Assembly (NCBI GenBank): GCA_033795365.1
Contig: JARYGU010000001.1
Location: 620,001-684,000 of the forward strand
Length of the DNA: 64,000 nt
From: JARYGU01 sp033795365
GTDB lineage: Bacteria; Pseudomonadota; Alphaproteobacteria; Rhizobiales; Rhizobiaceae
Direction of reading: 5' to 3'
The position numbers and the translations under genes were made by a program. This document shows positions 63,838-64,000 of the stretch, one piece after another (positions within the stretch are counted from its first letter, which is position 1; every line of letters begins with the position of its first letter). The notes under the pieces were generated by a model. The model did no database searches, was not told the DNA's origin, and saw only the letters and a list, made by a program, of their open reading frames with translations.

Positions 63838-64000
63838 CGACGGGACCTTTGAACGATTTTTCCGAAAGCGAGCGCAAAGCGCAGGAGGAGCGCCTGCGCG
63901 CCGTATGGGCCAATCCGCCCGGCTGGCGTTACTGGACCTCGGTGAACAACAGCCAGATCGGCCTCTGGTATGCCGCGGCCGCCTTCGGCTTCATGCTGTT
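63834..64000 (+). CDS. coxA: Cytochrome c oxidase subunit I (partial, runs off the window)
   Basis: ATG 63834 overlaps the coxB stop, with GGAGG nine bases upstream. Only 55 residues are visible: a charged N-terminal segment (SESERKAQEERLRAVWANPP) and the beginning of the first transmembrane helix (GLWYAAAAFGFML). Identity is taken mainly from position after coxB; consistent with subunit I starts. Confidence 0.8.
   Translation, partial: MTTGPLNDFSESERKAQEERLRAVWANPPGWRYWTSVNNSQIGLWYAAAAFGFML

Overview
The window looks like part of a Rhizobiaceae-type alphaproteobacterial chromosome (Rhizobium/Sinorhizobium/Shinella-like; I cannot fix the genus). The evidence is family content: an adenosylcobalamin-dependent ribonucleotide reductase, ExoD, a DUF47-Pit phosphate module, TrkH, an Lrp/alanine dehydrogenase pair, DUF6766, TreY, and a cytochrome c oxidase subunit II carrying its own cytochrome c domain. 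The right 39 kb is GC-rich with dense, short-spaced genes. The left 25 kb is visibly less GC-rich, has long spacers and broken genes, and is dominated by phage-defence families, so I read it as a genomic (defence) island ending just short of nrdJ.

Left island (1-24.9 kb): a regulator tail; a large tyrosine recombinase split by a one-base frameshift; a giant DUF4011-helicase-Vsr/DUF559-DUF3320 protein (the Hhe type) whose stop overlaps a secreted cysteine-rich protein, followed by an exported trypsin-like protease with two PAN repeats; a DCL/DUF3223 protein divergent from a two-gene Hachiman-like pair (PD-(D/E)xK nuclease plus SF2 helicase); then a scar of decayed DNA (IS21 istA fragment inserted in a flagellin fragment, plus the tail of a UvrD helicase); a DUF4236-SH3 membrane protein; and a minus-strand five-gene cluster at 20.1-24.7 kb.

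That five-gene cluster is the most interesting item. In transcription order it encodes a single-chain tandem class III cyclase (second metal Asp lost in the first domain, kept in the second), an E2-domain-associated cysteine-rich protein, a PycTM-type (DUF5706) membrane effector, a second stand-alone PycC-type cyclase with both metal aspartates, and a cyclic-nucleotide-binding/TIR effector (PycTIR/CAP12 type). Genes overlap by 4 nt or lie 5-10 nt apart. It looks like a compound Pycsar system with two cyclases, two effectors and a ubiquitin-conjugation-related component.

Core region (24.9-64 kb): nrdJ with paired NrdR boxes upstream; gpt; a tandem universal stress protein; a CinA-like protein; wrbA; tRNA-Leu(TAA) with an inverted copy of its 3' end about 130 bp away; exoD; DUF47-pit with a Pho-box-like site upstream; trkH; threonine ammonia-lyase; HlyU; an unusual Amt-PAS-GGDEF-EAL fusion that could couple ammonium sensing to c-di-GMP; lrp/ald; a tandem DUF1428 protein; an OmpA-like protein; a sulfur/amino-acid block (GNAT, sseA, AlaX, cysteine synthase); an SDR; treY; a cluster matching the gene set of E. 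coli ybhP-ybhO-ybhN; a coupled coiled-coil membrane protein/ClpP-like protein pair; several very small hydrophilic genes; DUF6766; a PQQ-type sugar dehydrogenase; and the start of a cytochrome oxidase operon cut by the window end.
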